Assembly: GCA_021158725.1 (NCBI GenBank)
Contig: JAGGUB010000027.1
Coordinates: 1 to 19,758 of the forward strand
Length of the DNA stretch: 19,758 nt
Reading direction: 5' to 3'
Source of the DNA: Caldifarciminota bacterium
Lineage (GTDB): Bacteria > Hydrothermota > UBA3073 > NMUJ01
Part shown: positions 1-6,467 of the stretch, in pieces
How positions within the stretch are numbered: position 1 is the first letter of the stretch
Layout: every line of letters begins with the position of its first letter
Notes under the pieces: model-generated
The model's database searches: none
Told to the model about the DNA's origin: nothing
The model's input: only the letters and a program-made list of their open reading frames with translations
Made by a program: the position numbers and the translations under genes

Positions 1-100
1 ACGCTTAGGCTATTTTCATTGACCTCGATCCAGATATCACATTTCTAAAAATGACAGCTTACAGTTGACGATGGATGTGGTTACCTAACTTTACTAAAAA

Positions 101-107
101 GGGAGGT
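101..107 (+). promoter_or_regulatory. Shine-Dalgarno site that sets the start of the GYD-domain gene
   Basis: GGGAGGT lies 3 bases before the ATG at 111. The reading frame stays open upstream to an ATG at 75, but that start has no ribosome binding site and would add 12 residues unlike the family N-terminus. The site therefore supports 111 as the start. Confidence 0.75.
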
Positions 108-110
108 AAG

Positions 111-407
111 ATGCCGACGTATGTGTTGATGACCAAATTGGCACCCGAAATAACTCAACGTATGAAGGAACGTGCTGCTATAGGTGAGGAATGGCGTAAA
201 AAAGTAAAGGAGCTCTGCCCCGAGGTGAAATTCATCTGCCACTATGCATTGCTTGGGCCGTATGACTTTCTGGATATCTACGAAGCGCCCAACGAAGAGG
301 TAGCTGCTAAGGTATCGATGATCAGCCTCGCTATGGGAGCACTGAAAGCTGAGAGCTGGACCGCCATCCCTTACAAGCGGTTTGTTGAGCTCACAAAAGA
401 ACTGTAA
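111..407 (+). CDS. GYD-domain protein, small cytoplasmic protein of unknown function
   Basis: The product is 98 residues. It opens with MPTYVLMTKLAPE, the usual first strand of GYD-domain proteins, and carries the name-giving motif as GPYDFLDIYEAPN near residues 49-61. The rest alternates strands and helices as in the ferredoxin-like dimeric alpha/beta barrel fold, with a second strand near ESWTAIPY. GYD proteins are widespread in bacteria and archaea, and their biochemical role is not established, so no function is assigned. There is no signal peptide or membrane segment. The start at 111 follows a strong Shine-Dalgarno site. The CBS-domain gene begins 11 bases downstream, so the two are probably cotranscribed. 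A weak promoter-like TTGACG at 65-70 with TTTACT at 90-95 precedes it, with a long 19-base spacer. Confidence 0.85.
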   Translation: MPTYVLMTKLAPEITQRMKERAAIGEEWRKKVKELCPEVKFICHYALLGPYDFLDIYEAPNEEVAAKVSMISLAMGALKAESWTAIPYKRFVELTKEL

Positions 408-418
408 GGAGAAGTAAG

Positions 419-877
419 GTGAAAAAATTAACCGTCGCACGTGCACGTAAGCTTATCATCGAACGTCCTGTTATCGTACATAAGGATGAAACATTACCTG
501 AGCTTGTACTCGCTATAACAACGGATCCCAAAACACGTTCAATCTATGTAGTAGATGATAATGAACGGCTCATAGGTATGATCACCATACACGATATTAT
601 CAATGTGGCTTTCCCAACCCTTGCAACACTTGATACACTCGGCTATCGTGCATCTAAACTGTTATCCGTGAAGACCGCAGAGGATATGATCACCGGTGCA
701 CCAATCTATGCGAAAGATGACGAACCCTTGGAAGACGTACTACAGCGGATGATAGATCATAATATCGAGGAACTACCTGTGGTTGATGACAACCTCCATG
801 TGATAGGTGAGATTAACCTGCTCGAGATGCTTATTGTGTGGTTGGAAAAGCTTGTAACGAAGGAGTTCAAAGATTAG
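419..877 (+). CDS. Tandem CBS-domain protein
   Basis: The product is 152 residues and consists almost entirely of two CBS motifs. The first runs from about residue 18 (PVIVHKDETLPELV) to MITIHDIINV near 64; the second runs from MITGAPIYAKDDEPLEDV near 90 to VIGEINLLEMLIVWL near 142. A CBS pair (Bateman module) typically binds adenine nucleotides or related ligands and signals energy state. No catalytic or transport domain is fused, so this is a stand-alone sensor or regulator whose partner is unknown. The start is a GTG preceded by AAGGAG at 406-411 with a 7-base spacer. Two cation/proton antiporters follow after 92 bases, and CBS modules often regulate ion transporters. A regulatory link here is only an inference, because the antiporters appear to have their own promoter. 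Confidence 0.88.
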   Translation: MKKLTVARARKLIIERPVIVHKDETLPELVLAITTDPKTRSIYVVDDNERLIGMITIHDIINVAFPTLATLDTLGYRASKLLSVKTAEDMITGAPIYAKDDEPLEDVLQRMIDHNIEELPVVDDNLHVIGEINLLEMLIVWLEKLVTKEFKD

Positions 878-924
878 ACCACCTTACGAGTGTAACTCAA
901 ACGTTGAATAAAGTTCAAAATTGA

Positions 925-955
925 TTGACTTTTTATTTGGATTCCCCATTTTAAT
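925..955 (+). promoter_or_regulatory. Candidate sigma70-type promoter for the first antiporter
   Basis: TTGACT at 925-930 serves as the -35. The A/T-rich stretch at 948-955 supplies the -10, read either as ATTTTA (17-base spacer) or TTTAAT (19-base spacer). The gene starts at 970 with no Shine-Dalgarno site. If TTTAAT is used, the -10 ends 14 bases before the ATG, which would give a leader of only about 8 bases. Confidence 0.45.
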
Positions 956-969
956 CACAACGGTTAATT

Positions 970-2163
970 ATGAATGAACTCCTGGCAATAGGTATCCTCA
1001 TCGTAATCGGTGTGATAGGGGCAAAGCTTATCAACAAGCTCAGGCTACCATCGGTGGTGGGGTGGCTCATTGTAGGTGCAATCTTGGGACAATCTGGGTT
1101 AAAATTGTTCACCCCCGACTTCTTAGAAAGGGTGGGCTTCATCTCCGATATTACGCTTGGATTGATCGGCTTCATCATAGGGGCTGAGATTACGGTAGCT
1201 ACACTTAGGCGGTTGGGTGGTGGCATAATTTCGGTAATACTTGCTGAATCGTTTGGTGCATTCATCCTGGTTTTCATCGGTGTGTGGTTATTAACTCATG
1301 ATGTAGCGTTAGCTTTGTTATTTGGTGCACTTGCACCTGCATCTGCACCTGCTGGCACTGTAGCGGTATTACAGGAGTATAAAGCTGATGGCCCATTAAC
1401 CAAAGCCCTACTCATAGTTGTAGGGGTTGACGATGCACTCGCAATAATGATATACGTGTTTGCTGCCTCATACGCTAAGGTACTGGTAGGTAATGTACAT
1501 CTCTCGGTAGCTGGTATGATTGGCAAGCCATTACTCGAAATACTACTCGCAATCGGTATTGGTGGTACACTTGGCTGGTTATTGGGGTTCTCTACCCAAA
1601 AGATACGTGCACCTGAAACCCTCCTACCTGTCAGTATAGGGGTGATACTCATCTGTGTGGGGTTATCAAAATTGTTACATTTTTCGTTGATCCTGGCGAA
1701 CGTGGTTCTGGGTACAGTAGCTGTTAATACTTTTCCCAGGGCCGCCAGAAGGATTTCCGACCACCTACAGATATTTATACTGCCATTTTATGTATGTTTC
1801 TTTGCGTTAGCGGGTGCACATCTCAATTTTTCGTTATTAGTTAAAATAGGTCTACTTGGTACAATATACATAATATGTAGGAGCGGCGGCTTGATAGGTG
1901 GCGCATGGTTAGGTGCAACCATCGGTAAACAGCCACCCACCATCCGAAAATACCTGGGCTTGGGTATACTATCCCAGGCTGGTGTAGCGGTAGGGTTAGC
2001 ATATCTCGTAAATCGTGAGTTTGCACCACTCGGACCCAGTGGGGTGAGGATCTCCTCCATTGTACTAACCATTATAGCTGCAACCACTATCGTGTTCGAA
2101 ATCATTGGCCCTATATGTACGAAGATTGCGATCACAAAAGCTGGCGAATTATACAAGAAATAA
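970..2163 (+). CDS. Cation/proton antiporter, CPA2 family (first of two)
   Basis: The 397-residue protein is hydrophobic throughout, with about 12 membrane segments. It matches the CPA2 Na+(K+)/H+ exchanger fold: an N-terminal LPSVVGWLIVGAILG re-entry (residues 27-40), a GLIGFIIGAEI segment, and the paired acidic residues of the ion site as GVDDALAI, Asp154-Asp155. The preceding unwound helix reads LAPASAPAGTVAVL rather than the TATSVSIT seen in its downstream neighbour. The late helix that carries TPRGE in many CPA2 members reads ILSQAGVAVGLA here, so the usual Arg-Glu pair is absent. It is probably an inner-membrane exchanger for Na+ or K+ against H+, but the ion cannot be told from sequence. 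It lacks a TrkA-N tail and ends 54 bases before the second antiporter. Confidence 0.85.
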   Translation: MNELLAIGILIVIGVIGAKLINKLRLPSVVGWLIVGAILGQSGLKLFTPDFLERVGFISDITLGLIGFIIGAEITVATLRRLGGGIISVILAESFGAFILVFIGVWLLTHDVALALLFGALAPASAPAGTVAVLQEYKADGPLTKALLIVVGVDDALAIMIYVFAASYAKVLVGNVHLSVAGMIGKPLLEILLAIGIGGTLGWLLGFSTQKIRAPETLLPVSIGVILICVGLSKLLHFSLILANVVLGTVAVNTFPRAARRISDHLQIFILPFYVCFFALAGAHLNFSLLVKIGLLGTIYIICRSGGLIGGAWLGATIGKQPPTIRKYLGLGILSQAGVAVGLAYLVNREFAPLGPSGVRISSIVLTIIAATTIVFEIIGPICTKIAITKAGELYKK

Positions 2164-2193
2164 CCATACATGTAAGTTGACAAATCTCTCTGT

Positions 2194-2210
2194 CCTATAG
2201 AGTTTATAGG
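2194..2210. promoter_or_regulatory. Inverted repeat just before the second antiporter
   Basis: CCTATA at 2194-2199 and TATAGG at 2205-2210 are perfect 6-bp arms around a 5-base spacer. The element ends 7 bases before the ATG at 2218, where a ribosome binding site would be expected, and no Shine-Dalgarno sequence is visible. A TTGACA lies upstream at 2177-2182, but no well-spaced -10 follows it. The repeat could be an operator or a small hairpin covering the translation start, or it could be chance. Confidence 0.3.
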
Positions 2211-2217
2211 TTAGCTT

Positions 2218-3360
2218 ATGTTGCTACTACACTTAGCGATCATCATTATCTTAGCTAAAGTGTTTGCATTCTTATCCACCCGCATAAGGGTGCCACCAAT
2301 CATCGGTATGATAGTCACTGGCTTAATACTGGGGCCCACTCTTATTGGGTTTATGGAGAGTGACGAAGTCATCCATGCACTTGCAATCATCGGGGTCAAT
2401 ATTCTGTTATTCATAGCGGGGTTGGAAACTGACATTTCACTACTACGTAAACAGAAGGTTACCTCTATGTTTGTCGCAGTAGGTGGTGTAACGTTACCGT
2501 TTATTGGTGGTTTCATACTCAGTATGGTATCCCACCTATCGCTTATACAGGGGCTCATAGTTGGTACGATACTGACTGCCACAAGTGTCAGCATAACGGT
2601 TGCTGTGCTACATGGTGTGGATAAACTGCGATCAGTCGAAGGTACCGTCATACTGGGTGCTGCCGTGCTTGACGATATCATAGGTGTGTTATTGCTTACA
2701 TTTATATTTGCAGTTGCGGGCGTACAAACGAGTATCGTCGTGACGATCATCAAACTATTTGCCTATCTTATTGTAGCCAGCTTGGTTGGCTATTTCCTGT
2801 TTCCGCCACTTATGTATCGGGTGGAAAGGTTGCGGCTCCCTCATGTAGAGGTAGCTATAGGTTTATCTCTCGCATTCATATATGCATGGTCGGCACACTT
2901 GGTGGGTATAGCTTCGATCACAGGTGCATATCTTGCGGGGTTATTTCTGGCACGCACGAGATTGCAACGTAAGATAGCCACCGATATGGAAATCTTCTCT
3001 GAAGTGATGTTTGGCCCCATATTTTTCGTAAATGTGGGGTTAGAAGCCAACCTACGTCATCTGGTTGTTAACCCAACCTTTGTGCTATTGTTTGTGTTGC
3101 TTGCTATACTGTTGAAGATGTTTGGTGCTATGGGGGGTGCGAAATTGGCCAAACTCGATACCCGCACATCACTCAAGATAGGTGTGGGTATGACACCACG
3201 TGGTGAGGTTGCCCTTATTGTTGGTACACTTGCTCTATCATATGGATATATAGGGTTACCGATATTTAATGCTACGGTCGTTATGGTGCTTGTTACCTCG
3301 GTGCTTGCACCATTGCTACTTTACAGGTTATACGGGGGAACAGCCTCAGCGTCGTATTGA
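2218..3360 (+). CDS. Na+/H+ or K+/H+ antiporter, CPA2 (NapA/GerN-like) family
   Basis: The 380-residue integral membrane protein shows the full CPA2 signature. Residues 25-40 (VPPIIGMIVTGLILGP) form the first re-entrant region. TATSVSITVAVL (120-131) is the unwound helix and VLDDIIGVLLL (150-160) holds the ion-binding Asp152-Asp153. FFVNVGLEANL (269-279) and GVGMTPRGEVALIV (322-335) follow. About 12 helices are expected and no cytoplasmic RCK/TrkA domain is fused, so it is the membrane module alone. It resembles the classical NapA/GerN type more closely than its upstream neighbour does, so the two are not a recent tandem duplication. The ATG at 2218 has no Shine-Dalgarno site and lies just behind an inverted repeat. 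Its stop is 5 bases from the stop of the convergent EamA gene. The ion is not determinable from sequence. Confidence 0.9.
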   Translation: MLLLHLAIIIILAKVFAFLSTRIRVPPIIGMIVTGLILGPTLIGFMESDEVIHALAIIGVNILLFIAGLETDISLLRKQKVTSMFVAVGGVTLPFIGGFILSMVSHLSLIQGLIVGTILTATSVSITVAVLHGVDKLRSVEGTVILGAAVLDDIIGVLLLTFIFAVAGVQTSIVVTIIKLFAYLIVASLVGYFLFPPLMYRVERLRLPHVEVAIGLSLAFIYAWSAHLVGIASITGAYLAGLFLARTRLQRKIATDMEIFSEVMFGPIFFVNVGLEANLRHLVVNPTFVLLFVLLAILLKMFGAMGGAKLAKLDTRTSLKIGVGMTPRGEVALIVGTLALSYGYIGLPIFNATVVMVLVTSVLAPLLLYRLYGGTASASY

Positions 3361-3365
3361 ACTGT

Positions 3366-3782
3366 TCAGCTCGCAAACAGTGCCATCGCAGTAAGTGCCA
3401 GTATGATTGCAATACCCTGCTTTATTGTGATAGATTCCTTAAGTATGAGAAGGCTAAGTATTATCGTAATTATGGGATATAACGCAGTCATTGTCACCAC
3501 GATCGAGGCTTTGCCTTTGGCGATCGAATATAAAAAAGATGCTGTACCCAATGTACCAATTATACCTGTGACAATTGCAAGCGTTACCCCTTTCGTATGG
3601 AGTTCAGGCTTAAAATCTATCGTGGCCAATATCACAATAGTCACCAGTATGCTACCAATGGTCTGAAATACCAACACACTTCGAGGCTCGATATAGCGGG
3701 TGGCAAGCTTGGGTAGAAACCCCCATACACCCCATAGGATCAACGCGAATAACCCGAAAATAAACCAATAACCCATTTTCAT
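3366..3782 (-). CDS. Single-domain EamA/DMT-family membrane transporter
   Basis: The product is 138 residues with five predicted membrane helices at roughly 4-22, 34-54, 65-84, 91-112 and 118-136. The second half reads TGIIGTLGTASFLYSIAKG and then ALYPIITIILSLLILKE, the hallmark end of an EamA domain (helices plus the conserved LxE before the last helix). Classical EamA proteins have two such domains and ten helices. This one is a one-domain form, a known class that presumably works as a dimer, so it does not look like a truncation. The substrate is unknown. A second ATG two codons in (3774-3776) is an alternative start. It is the only minus-strand gene in the window, is convergent with the antiporters and divergent from the iron operon. 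Confidence 0.82.
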   Translation of the reverse strand: MKMGYWFIFGLFALILWGVWGFLPKLATRYIEPRSVLVFQTIGSILVTIVILATIDFKPELHTKGVTLAIVTGIIGTLGTASFLYSIAKGKASIVVTMTALYPIITIILSLLILKESITIKQGIAIILALTAMALFAS

Positions 3783-3796
3783 GTGAAGAACTTAAT

Positions 3797-3825
3797 AGTA
3801 TATCTCAATAAGCTACACAATTCAA
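3797..3825 (-). promoter_or_regulatory. Candidate promoter of the EamA gene
   Basis: On the minus strand, TTGAAT (3825-3820) and TATACT (3802-3797) are separated by 17 bases, a good sigma70-like pair. The -10 ends 14 bases before the ATG at 3782, and no Shine-Dalgarno site lies between them. The expected transcript would have a leader of about 8 bases. Confidence 0.55.
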
Positions 3826-3867
3826 ATACAGGCAAACACATCACTATTACTAAAATAATGGAACTTT

Positions 3868-3882
3868 GTTATTTAAAATAAC
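3868..3882. promoter_or_regulatory. Palindrome midway between divergent promoters
   Basis: GTTATTTAAAATAAC has perfect 7-bp arms around a single central base at 3875. It lies about 42 bases from each of the two divergent -35 elements (3825 and 3924). It could be a binding site for a dimeric regulator serving both promoters. The region is very A/T-rich, so chance is possible. Confidence 0.35.
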
Positions 3883-3923
3883 CTCATTAACTTCAATGTC
3901 AACCACATCTGCAATAGATGAGC

Positions 3924-3953
3924 TTGACAATTTTAGACTTAACTTAATATATT
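3924..3953 (+). promoter_or_regulatory. Promoter of the dtxR-feoA-feoB operon
   Basis: TTGACA at 3924-3929 is a perfect -35 and TATATT at 3948-3953 is a five-of-six -10, with an 18-base spacer. The -10 ends 14 bases before the ATG at 3968 and no Shine-Dalgarno site is present, so the transcript may be almost leaderless. A perfect palindrome covers the -10. Confidence 0.65.
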
Positions 3954-3957
3954 AAGT
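3942..3957. promoter_or_regulatory. Candidate metalloregulator operator (16-bp perfect palindrome)
   Basis: ACTTAATATATTAAGT reads identically on both strands and overlaps the -10 element of the promoter that drives the DtxR-family gene and feoAB. Position and symmetry suit a dimeric winged-helix repressor blocking RNA polymerase. It does not match the classical DtxR/IdeR consensus (TTAGGTTAGSCTAACCTAA), so assignment to the adjacent regulator rests on location. Confidence 0.5.
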
Positions 3958-3967
3958 ATGTTTAATT

Positions 3968-4450
3968 ATGAAGGATAAGGGTAGGTTGACGTCGAGTTTG
4001 GAGGATTATCTGGAGGCAATCTGGTTATTATCACGCGAATCGAAGGTAGTTCGTGTGCGTGATGTTGCACGTTATCTGGGGGTTACGCCGGCTTCTGTTG
4101 TGAGTGCTGTGAAAGTGCTTGCACGTCGCAGGTTGGTTGAGCATGAGCCTTATGGTTATATAAGTTTAACCGATAAGGGTGTGGAACAAGCCACACAGAT
4201 TTATAAACGTCACACAATTCTTGCACGTTTCTTTCGCGATATACTGGGGCTTGACCCTAACTCTGCCGAACGGACGGCTTGCATACTTGAGCATCATATC
4301 AGTGAAAAAGCGTTGACCCGGTTGACTAAGTTCCTTGAATTCGTTGAAGAGTGTCCAGATGCCACTCCTTACTGGTTAAAGGGGCTCCATCATTACATGA
4401 AGACGGGTAAACGTTCGGTAATCTGTCCACTCAGAGGGAAACAGAGATGA
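3968..4450 (+). CDS. DtxR/MntR-family metal-dependent transcriptional regulator
   Basis: The 160-residue protein has an N-terminal winged helix-turn-helix (SSLEDYLEAIWLL to YISLTDKG, residues 9-71) and a dimerisation/metal-binding domain to about 150. It lacks the C-terminal SH3-like domain of classical DtxR, as MntR does. Likely metal ligands are Asp13, Glu16, His82, Cys105, Glu108 and His109, the last three in the motif CILEHHIS. Asp13 matches the MntR-type ligand, while Cys105 falls at the DtxR cysteine position, so the site is mixed. Its place as first gene of a feoAB operon suggests it senses Fe(II) and represses ferrous iron uptake, including its own transcription through the palindrome at 3942-3957. 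It overlaps feoA by 4 bases (ATGA). Confidence 0.9.
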   Translation: MKDKGRLTSSLEDYLEAIWLLSRESKVVRVRDVARYLGVTPASVVSAVKVLARRRLVEHEPYGYISLTDKGVEQATQIYKRHTILARFFRDILGLDPNSAERTACILEHHISEKALTRLTKFLEFVEECPDATPYWLKGLHHYMKTGKRSVICPLRGKQR

Positions 4451-4686
4451 CAGTACGTATACCATTAGTAAACGCATATCCTGGTGAACCCTGTCGTGTC
4501 GTCCAGATACAGGGTGGCTATGGCTTAATCCGCAGGTTATACGCACTTGGTATCCGTGAAGGTAAGGTCATACGTAAATTGACCACACAGTTCATGCGTG
4601 GCCCGGTGGTGATTGACGTTGGTGGTGCCCAAGTAGCGATAGGGTTTGGTATGGCAAGCAAGATCATCGTCGAGGTCAACCGATGA
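4447..4686 (+). CDS. feoA: Ferrous iron transport protein A
   Basis: The 79-residue product is a single FeoA (SH3-like) domain. It shows AYPGEPCRVVQIQGGYGLIRRLYALGIREGKVI (abbreviated here: PGEPCRVVQI, then RRLYALGIREG), and ends in IGFGMASKIIVEV, the closing strand in which FeoA proteins normally carry a G-x-x-x-A-x-x-I/V pattern. FeoA is a small cytoplasmic partner of the FeoB membrane channel and is thought to modulate its activity. The start codon overlaps the stop of the regulator gene and its own stop overlaps the feoB start, both by 4 bases, so translation is probably coupled across all three. Length is normal for the family (75-85). Confidence 0.93.
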   Translation: MTVRIPLVNAYPGEPCRVVQIQGGYGLIRRLYALGIREGKVIRKLTTQFMRGPVVIDVGGAQVAIGFGMASKIIVEVNR

Positions 4687-6386
4687 GAATCCTGCTTATG
4701 GGTAGCCCCAATGTGGGTAAAAGTGTAATCTTTACACGACTTACTGGAGTTAATGTCATTACCTCCAATTACCCCGGCACTACTGTTGAGTACACGAAAG
4801 GTACGATGCGCTACAGAGGTGAACCCGTAGAGGTTGTCGATGCTCCCGGTACCTATAGTTTAGATCCCACTTCACGTGCTGAAGAAGTAGCTGTCGCTAT
4901 GGTTGAAAACGCTGATCTTATCATAAATGTGGTTGATGCCACCAACCTCGAGCGTAGCCTCAACCTAACGCTTGATCTCATCAGAACCGGCAAACCATTG
5001 ATTATCGCACTTAACTTATGGGATGAAGCCAAGCATAAGGGGATAAAGATAGACGTGAAACAACTGGAAGAGATACTGGACGTACCCTGTGTCCCAACCT
5101 GTGCAGTTACTGGTGAAGGCATAAAGGAGCTTGTTTCGAGGTTGGATGAAGCCCGTCCGTCTGAATTCACATATCAGGATAAATGGGAGACTATTGGCCA
5201 AATTGTGAGCCAGGTTCAACAGGTTACACATCGCCATCATACTATATGGGAGCGGCTTGCCGATGCCTCTGTAAGACCATTCACCGGTATACCCATAGCG
5301 TTGATTGTACTGTACCTCAGTTTTAGGCTCATCCGCTTGATAGGCGAAAGTCTTATCAGCTTCGTTTTTGACCCGTTATTTGAACGTCTCTGGGCACCAT
5401 TGATGCTCAAGCTTTCGGCTTTGCTTGGAGGATCGGGTCTCCTACATGGGATATTAATCGGTGAGCTTATCGACGGAAAGATAGAGTTCATGGAATCGAT
5501 GGGCTTACTCACCACCGGTCTGTATGTACCATTTGCTGCTGTGTTACCCTATATTTTTGCGTTTTACCTCGTATTGTCGTTGTTGGAGGATTCTGGGTAC
5601 TTGCCAAGACTTGCAGTGTTGATGGATACCTTCATGCATCGACTCGGTCTACATGGACTTGGAATAATACCGATGCTGTTGGGATTGGGCTGCAATGTAC
5701 CAGGTTCATTATCTACACGTATACTTGAGACACGACGTGAACGCTTTATAGCTGCCACCATTATGGCGATAGCTGTACCATGTATGGCACAGATTGCGAT
5801 GATAGTTGGGCTTGTAGGTAAGTACGGTGCCAAAGGGCTGGGCACCGTCTTCGGTACACTATTCATCATATGGGTTGGGTTAGGTGCCCTATTGAACCGT
5901 ATCCTTAAAGGTGAAAGCCCCGAAATATTTGTGGATATACCACCATATCGTGTACCTTACATGAAGGCAGTAGCTAAGAAAGTATGGATGCGTGTTAAAT
6001 GGTTTCTCAAAGAAGCGGTACCATTCGTGTTGCTCGGTGTCTTCATTGTCAACGTACTATATACACTGGGTATAATCCAACTTATGGGTAGGCTCGCCGC
6101 CCCTATAGTTACTGGATTGTTTGGGTTACCCAAAGAGACGGTAGGTGCTTTACTTATCGGGTTCCTTCGTAAAGACGTAGCAGTCGGTATGCTCGTACCA
6201 CTGGGGTTAACCCTACGACAGCTAATCATCGCCTCAGTGATACTCGCTATATATTTCCCATGTGTAGCTACATTTACAACACTCGCAAGAGAGCTTGGGC
6301 TTAAAGATATGCTCAAATCTGTTGCTATAATGATCACACTTACCATCATCGTGGGTACACTACTTAACTTAATTCTACCAAGATAA
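4683..6386 (+). CDS. feoB: Ferrous iron transport protein B
   Basis: The 567-residue protein joins an N-terminal GTPase domain to a polytopic Fe(II) channel. The G motifs are visible: G1 GSPNVGKS (7-14), G2 at Thr33-Thr34 in NYPGTT, G3 DAPG (53-56), G4 NLWD (111-114) and G5 near CAVTGEG (140-146). The membrane part starts near residue 200 and has two gate repeats: GLGCNVPGSLSTRILETRRE with PCMAQ (334-370), and IGFLRKDVAVGM with YFPCVATFTTLARELG (492-539). It is shorter than E. coli FeoB (about 770) but fits the compact FeoB class common in anaerobes and archaea. No FeoC gene follows. It takes up Fe(II) across the inner membrane, so anoxic or microaerobic life is likely (inference). Confidence 0.95.
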   Translation: MRILLMGSPNVGKSVIFTRLTGVNVITSNYPGTTVEYTKGTMRYRGEPVEVVDAPGTYSLDPTSRAEEVAVAMVENADLIINVVDATNLERSLNLTLDLIRTGKPLIIALNLWDEAKHKGIKIDVKQLEEILDVPCVPTCAVTGEGIKELVSRLDEARPSEFTYQDKWETIGQIVSQVQQVTHRHHTIWERLADASVRPFTGIPIALIVLYLSFRLIRLIGESLISFVFDPLFERLWAPLMLKLSALLGGSGLLHGILIGELIDGKIEFMESMGLLTTGLYVPFAAVLPYIFAFYLVLSLLEDSGYLPRLAVLMDTFMHRLGLHGLGIIPMLLGLGCNVPGSLSTRILETRRERFIAATIMAIAVPCMAQIAMIVGLVGKYGAKGLGTVFGTLFIIWVGLGALLNRILKGESPEIFVDIPPYRVPYMKAVAKKVWMRVKWFLKEAVPFVLLGVFIVNVLYTLGIIQLMGRLAAPIVTGLFGLPKETVGALLIGFLRKDVAVGMLVPLGLTLRQLIIASVILAIYFPCVATFTTLARELGLKDMLKSVAIMITLTIIVGTLLNLILPR

Positions 6387-6408
6387 ACACCAAAGTAGAG
6401 ATCAACCA

Positions 6409-6436
6409 TTGACACACCCTACACCTTAATTAAATT
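6409..6436 (+). promoter_or_regulatory. Promoter of the division/cell wall cluster
   Basis: TTGACA at 6409-6414 is a perfect -35. The A/T-rich run after it gives TAAATT at 6431-6436 as the best -10 (16-base spacer, four of six matches). Transcription would start near 6443, inside the TGGTGA repeats. It is the only convincing promoter I can see for the genes from mraZ to the M16 protease. Confidence 0.55.
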
Positions 6437-6437
6437 A

Positions 6438-6467
6438 TGGTGAATTTTGGTGAATATTGGTGAAAAT
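6438..6467 (+). promoter_or_regulatory. MraZ-type operator: three 10-bp TGGTGA repeats
   Basis: The units TGGTGAATTT, TGGTGAATAT and TGGTGAAAAT follow each other without a gap, a period of exactly one helical turn. The last unit overlaps the mraZ ATG at 6466-6468. In E. coli and mycoplasmas MraZ binds three or more G-rich direct repeats with 10-bp spacing upstream of its own gene, and this layout matches that arrangement. The repeats may also double as weak GGTGA ribosome binding sites, since no better one is present. Confidence 0.7.

Noticed and set aside
904..918. TTGAA-5-TTCAA inverted repeat after the CBS gene as a terminator
   Set aside because: The 5-bp A/T-rich stem is too weak and the T-run does not follow it directly.
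2211..2753. A 180-codon open frame on the minus strand over the second antiporter
   Set aside because: It lies entirely opposite a CPA2 gene with intact motifs. Its composition (Thr, Ser, Met, Ile) is the reverse complement of hydrophobic codons.
3358..3368. TGAACTGTTCA palindrome between the convergent stops as a bidirectional terminator
   Set aside because: The arms leave a one-base loop that cannot form a hairpin, and there is no T-tract on either strand.
3366..3782. EamA gene as a truncated pseudogene of a ten-helix transporter
   Set aside because: It has its own promoter, a clean start and stop and all five helices of a complete EamA domain. One-domain members are a known class.
6457..6465. 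TTG start extending MraZ by three residues
   Set aside because: It lies inside the TGGTGA repeats, has no better ribosome binding site, and the ATG at 6466 gives the normal MraZ N-terminus.
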